Source of the DNA: Candidatus Saccharibacteria bacterium UBA2834 | Lineage (GTDB): Bacteria > Patescibacteriota > Saccharimonadia > Saccharimonadales > Saccharimonadaceae | Assembly: GCA_002351365.1 (NCBI GenBank) | Contig: DEGE01000024.1 | Span: 11,712-18,459, forward strand | DNA length: 6,748 bases | Reading direction: 5' to 3' | Part shown: in pieces, positions 5,070 through 6,748 of the stretch | Numbering within the stretch: position 1 is the stretch's first letter | Layout: every line of letters starts with the position of its first letter | The notes under the pieces: model-generated | Database searches by the model: none | Told to the model about the DNA's origin: nothing | The model's input: only the letters and a program-made list of their open reading frames with translations | Translations under genes and position numbers: made by a program

Positions 5070-5426
5070 CTATTCCTCCTCTTTTGCTGCTGTTTCTTCT
5101 TGCGCTTTGCGCTCTTGGCGTTGAGCCAAAATCTTTTCACGACGTGGATCTTTTGCTACGAGCAAGTAGCGAATAACTTCGTCAGTAATATTGAGTACTG
5201 ATGAAATTTTGCTTGGTGCTTGTGCAGGAAGTTCCAATTCGTAGTAATAATAAACTGCAAAGTCTTGGCCTTTAATCTGATAAGCAAGTTTTTTCTTACC
5301 TTCGTTGTTTTCCTTGGTAATCTTGCCGTCATTGGACTCAATCAGAGCCTTGACTTTGTCGGTAGCCGCCTCAAGATTCATCTCCAAATCTGGATGAACG
5401 AGTACGGTTAGTTCGTATTCTCGCAT
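5070..5426 (-). CDS. rpsF: Small ribosomal subunit protein bS6
   Basis: S6 binds S18 and 16S rRNA on the 30S platform. The 118 residues begin MREYELTVLVHPDLE, continue with KITKENNEGKKKLAYQIKGQDFAVYYYYELELPA, and include ISSVLNITDEVIRYLLVAKD, the usual S6 core, then a charged tail ending AAKEEE. I choose the ATG at 5426-5424. The frame can be opened two codons earlier at GTG (5432-5430), but that GTG overlaps the Shine-Dalgarno AAAGGAG (5438-5432), while the ATG is 5 bases from it. It is first in the operon rpsF-ssb-rpsR-efp-miaA. The leader of about 65 bases contains a hairpin just before the Shine-Dalgarno, a plausible S6:S18 feedback site. Confidence 0.96.
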   Translation of the reverse strand: MREYELTVLVHPDLEMNLEAATDKVKALIESNDGKITKENNEGKKKLAYQIKGQDFAVYYYYELELPAQAPSKISSVLNITDEVIRYLLVAKDPRREKILAQRQERKAQEETAAKEEE

Positions 5427-5431
5427 GAACA

Positions 5432-5438
5432 CTCCTTT
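5432..5438 (-). promoter_or_regulatory. Shine-Dalgarno that fixes the rpsF start
   Basis: AAAGGAG on the minus strand lies 5 bases before ATG 5426. The upstream in-frame GTG (5432-5430) shares its first base with this site and could not be served by it. This decides for the shorter S6. Confidence 0.85.
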
Positions 5439-5440
5439 GG

Positions 5441-5487
5441 TTAAAGCAAGAGCACATTATTTTCTAACTAGTCTCTTGCTGAGTTAA
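5441..5487 (-). promoter_or_regulatory. Leader hairpin before rpsF, candidate S6:S18 autoregulatory site
   Basis: AGCAAGAG (5480-5473) pairs perfectly with CTCTTGCT (5452-5445) around a 20-base loop. TTAA (5487-5484) and TTAA (5444-5441) can extend it beyond a 3-base bulge. The hairpin ends a few bases before the Shine-Dalgarno. Leaders of rpsF operons in many bacteria bind the S6:S18 dimer; I do not see that motif's conserved CCG-containing bulge clearly here, so the assignment rests on position and pairing. Confidence 0.5.
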
Positions 5488-5497
5488 TATTATCAGA

Positions 5498-5526
5498 ATT
5501 ATACCACATCCCGCCCCTGTTCGCAA
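5498..5526 (-). promoter_or_regulatory. Promoter of the rpsF-ssb-rpsR-efp-miaA operon
   Basis: TTGCGA (5526-5521) and TG-G-TATAAT (5506-5498; hexamer 5503-5498) are separated by 17 bases. The start site is expected at about 5491, giving a leader of about 65 bases. The promoter lies directly after the terminator of the upstream gene. Confidence 0.78.
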
Positions 5527-5532
5527 GCCATG

Positions 5533-5561
5533 AAAAAGCCCCGGACTAAGTCCGAGGCTTT
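5533..5561 (-). terminator. Intrinsic terminator of the 268-residue protein gene
   Basis: The arms 5561-5550 and 5546-5535 form 12 pairs around a TTA loop (GCCTCGGAC / GTCCGGGGC core), followed by TTTTT (5537-5533). The one non-Watson-Crick pair is T-G on the minus strand and A-C on the plus strand, so it serves the minus-strand gene that ends at 5592. Confidence 0.9.
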
Positions 5562-5591
5562 CCTCTCTTTACAAGAAACTAAAACCGTGGG

Positions 5592-6398
5592 TTAGTTTTT
5601 GCGCTCCGGCTCTTCGTCGGGCCCATCAGAGTCAGGCTCGTCGTCGCCACCGACGATATTGCCCAACATTTCGAGCAAATCACCCAAACCAGGGCCGCCC
5701 AGGATACCTACGCCGATGCGCAGACCGCCGTCGGGAGACTTCTTCTTGTCTTCCGCTTCCGCCTGCTTGATGAATTCGTCGCCCGGATCCACATCGTGAT
5801 GCGCCTCGAACCAAGCACGGAGTTCATTCAGCGCATCAGCCGCCTCTTCGGCAAAGTCTTCAAACTCCGCCACAGCGTCCTCGTCAACCGAATACTCGTC
5901 GGAGTTCTCCAGCTCAGCCAGATGCGTCCTGAATGACCCAAGCTGGACAACGACATTGTGGTAAACGGCGCCCAGCTCATGATTCATCACGCGAAGCAAG
6001 CGCGCAAAGGTCTCAGGCGCAAGCTCGAACAAATCCTCTTCGAGCAACAGGGAATCGGCCACCATATCCAGGACGGTACGCTCGCGCCGGTCCAGAATCA
6101 AAGAGGCGAAATGATCATCGCCCGCCGCAGCCGAATGCGCCATCATGTGACTCGCGACATTCATGTTTCCAAACAACCGACAGCACAGCATCGAACGATG
6201 CACCTCGCACTCAAAATCCAGCTTCTGTACAAAATCGAAGTCGTCGGACTGGTCGGCCAATTCCTTCAGGACAGGTTTCGCTACCAGGTTGTGCAGGTTC
6301 GCCAGGGCCGTCACGTTGCCGCTCAGGAACCACTGTTCATACAGGTCCATCAGGGTTCTCGCTGTGTACAGCTTTAAAGTAATCTCATTGCTTGTCAT
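5592..6398 (-). CDS. Unrecognised acidic helical protein, 268 residues
   Basis: I do not recognise this protein. There is no signal peptide. Residues 1-160 look all-helical with mixed charge and contain Cys-Cys (72-73) and many His and Met. Residues 161-215 are strongly acidic (EDFAEEAADALNEL and similar) and could be an amphipathic or coiled helix. After a KKK (218-220) comes a Gly-rich hydrophobic stretch at 224-251 (GVGILGGPGLGDLLEMLG), then an acidic Pro/Asp/Glu tail. The gene stands alone: a strong promoter (6492-6520), a leader hairpin with T-tract, AAAGGAGGTG (6416-6407) ten bases before ATG 6398, and a terminator. G+C is clearly above the operon downstream (58% in two 60-base samples), so it may be foreign or under different selection. 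That coding is real is supported by the length, the strong ribosome site and the terminator; the function is open. Confidence 0.85.
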   Translation of the reverse strand: MTSNEITLKLYTARTLMDLYEQWFLSGNVTALANLHNLVAKPVLKELADQSDDFDFVQKLDFECEVHRSMLCCRLFGNMNVASHMMAHSAAAGDDHFASLILDRRERTVLDMVADSLLLEEDLFELAPETFARLLRVMNHELGAVYHNVVVQLGSFRTHLAELENSDEYSVDEDAVAEFEDFAEEAADALNELRAWFEAHHDVDPGDEFIKQAEAEDKKKSPDGGLRIGVGILGGPGLGDLLEMLGNIVGGDDEPDSDGPDEEPERKN

Positions 6399-6406
6399 GT
6401 AAAATA

Positions 6407-6416
6407 CACCTCCTTT
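6407..6416 (-). promoter_or_regulatory. Near-perfect Shine-Dalgarno of the 268-residue protein gene
   Basis: AAAGGAGGTG on the minus strand matches the full anti-Shine-Dalgarno and is the strongest ribosome site in the window. It points to high translation from ATG 6398 once the leader is transcribed through. Confidence 0.85.
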
Positions 6417-6446
6417 AGTCTCGCATGACAGAAAAAAGAGTGAATG

Positions 6447-6489
6447 AAAAAGGGCTTAGCTCCTCTCTGTGAGAGTTTTGCTAGCCTTT
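6447..6489 (-). promoter_or_regulatory. Leader hairpin with T-tract (attenuator-like) before the 268-residue protein gene
   Basis: Starting at the predicted transcript start, the minus strand forms an outer stem of 10 pairs (6489-6480 with 6460-6449, two one-base bulges), a 4 by 2 internal loop, and an inner stem CTCTC-ACA-GAGAG (6475-6463), followed directly by TTTTT (6451-6447). This is the shape of an intrinsic terminator placed between promoter and gene. It could be an attenuator, a 5' stabilising hairpin or the end of a very short RNA. A second T-run lies at 6437-6432 without a clear hairpin of its own. Confidence 0.65.
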
Positions 6490-6491
6490 CA

Positions 6492-6520
6492 TTTATACCA
6501 TACTACGCGAAATAAGTCAA
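6492..6520 (-). promoter_or_regulatory. Strong promoter of the 268-residue protein gene
   Basis: TTGACT (6520-6515), exactly 17 bases, then TATAAA (6497-6492) preceded by TGG (extended -10). This is the best overall promoter in the window. It starts two bases after the T-tract of the preceding terminator. Confidence 0.85.
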
Positions 6521-6521
6521 G

Positions 6522-6551
6522 AAAAAGACCCCGGTCGCTCTGACCAGGGTC
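6522..6551 (-). terminator. Intrinsic terminator of the gene ending at 6565
   Basis: GACCCTGGTC (6551-6542) and GACCGGGGTC (6536-6527) form 10 pairs around the loop AGAGC, followed by TTTTT (6526-6522). The single wobble is T-G on the minus strand, in agreement with transcription from the gene that stops 14 bases upstream. Confidence 0.9.
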
Positions 6552-6564
6552 AAATTTTACGCAG

Positions 6565-6748
6565 TTAATCTTCGCTCGAATCCTCATCTTCGTCGGAATC
6601 GTTCCATCCACCGGTGGGGTCAAAGTAATCGCAACTGGCGCAGTCGCCATTACACCTCATATCCATCCACTCCGGATGCAATTCACGCAATTCAAGAATA
6701 TGGTCAGTCGCATCGTCGCGCACAGCCATGGCTCTCTGCCACAAATCA
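6565..6748 (-). CDS. C-terminal part of an unrecognised small acidic protein with a Cys motif
   Basis: An open frame enters from the right edge and stops at TAA 6567-6565. Its first codon in view is at 6747-6745. An ATG at 6729-6727 would give a 54-residue protein, but no convincing Shine-Dalgarno precedes it and the frame stays open to the edge, so the true start is probably outside. Counting from that Met, Cys26, Cys30 and Cys33 form C-x3-C-x2-C (RCNGDCASCDY), possibly part of a metal site, followed by an Asp/Glu/Ser-rich tail (NDSDEDEDSSED). A good terminator 14 bases downstream supports a real gene. Its composition resembles the neighbouring 268-residue protein gene. I cannot name it. Confidence 0.65.
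   Translation of the reverse strand, partial: DLWQRAMAVRDDATDHILELRELHPEWMDMRCNGDCASCDYFDPTGGWNDSDEDEDSSED

Noticed and set aside
5430..5432. GTG start for rpsF, two codons upstream of the chosen ATG
   Set aside because: It overlaps the Shine-Dalgarno AAAGGAG; the ATG at 5426 has correct spacing.
5958..5979. HELGAVYH at residues 140-147 of the 268-residue protein as a zinc protease motif
   Set aside because: The spacing is not HExxH, and no third ligand or protease context is visible.
5933..6402. Overlapping plus-strand open frames opposite the 268-residue protein gene
   Set aside because: They have no ribosome site, promoter or recognisable motif. The minus-strand frame has a strong promoter, a perfect Shine-Dalgarno and a terminator oriented with it.
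1..6748. Recoded UGA (genetic code 25) as in some CPR lineages
   Set aside because: All genes read through with the standard code and stop at TAA or TAG; no in-frame TGA is needed.

Overview
The window looks like a chromosomal piece of a small-genome bacterium, most likely Candidatus Saccharibacteria (TM7) or another Patescibacteria/CPR lineage. The grounds are a compact, one-strand layout, AT-leaning coding sequence, short versions of household proteins, and several small proteins built on worn-down enzyme folds (pseudo-Nudix, pseudo-metallo-beta-lactamase, pseudo-nucleotidyltransferase). Stops are TAA and TAG, and nothing needs a recoded UGA. The taxonomic call is inference; no rRNA gene is present. 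Every gene I accept is on the minus strand, so transcription runs from high to low coordinates.

Region A (6748 to about 5530) is richer in G+C than the rest (35 of 60 bases in two lines I counted, against 18 and 25 of 60 in two lines elsewhere). It holds two acidic proteins I cannot place: the C-terminal end of one (6565-6748) and a complete 268-residue one (5592-6398). The complete one is a self-contained unit with a strong promoter, a hairpin plus T-tract right at the start of its transcript, a perfect Shine-Dalgarno and an intrinsic terminator. The partial one also ends in an intrinsic terminator.

Region B (about 5526 to 3026) is a translation/replication operon: rpsF (S6), ssb, rpsR (S18), efp and miaA, with gaps of 3 to 15 bases. 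It is driven by one extended -10 promoter, and a leader hairpin before rpsF may be an S6:S18 feedback site. miaA starts at TTG and carries a 15-bp stem-loop in its first codons. EF-P has Arg at the modified loop tip.

Region C (about 3012 to 1914) is a two-gene operon: a winged-helix protein with a degenerate nucleotidyltransferase-like C-terminus, then a metallo-beta-lactamase-like protein without metal ligands. Region D (about 1898 to 988) is rpmB (L28) followed by a site-2-type membrane protease with its own promoter.

Region E (970 to 1) holds the two most interesting items. The first is a compact free-standing structured RNA (about 955 to 820) with its own extended -10 promoter, three internal hairpins, and a 12-bp closing stem whose 3' arm runs into six Ts. 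The second is a gene running off the window edge that fuses a catalytically degenerate Nudix domain to an RNase HI domain.

A recurring theme is TGn-TATAAT/TAAAAT promoters placed so close to the ATG that three genes (Nudix-RNase H, M50 protease, winged-helix protein) should have leaderless or nearly leaderless mRNAs. Operon-internal genes and rpsF mostly have visible Shine-Dalgarno sequences.
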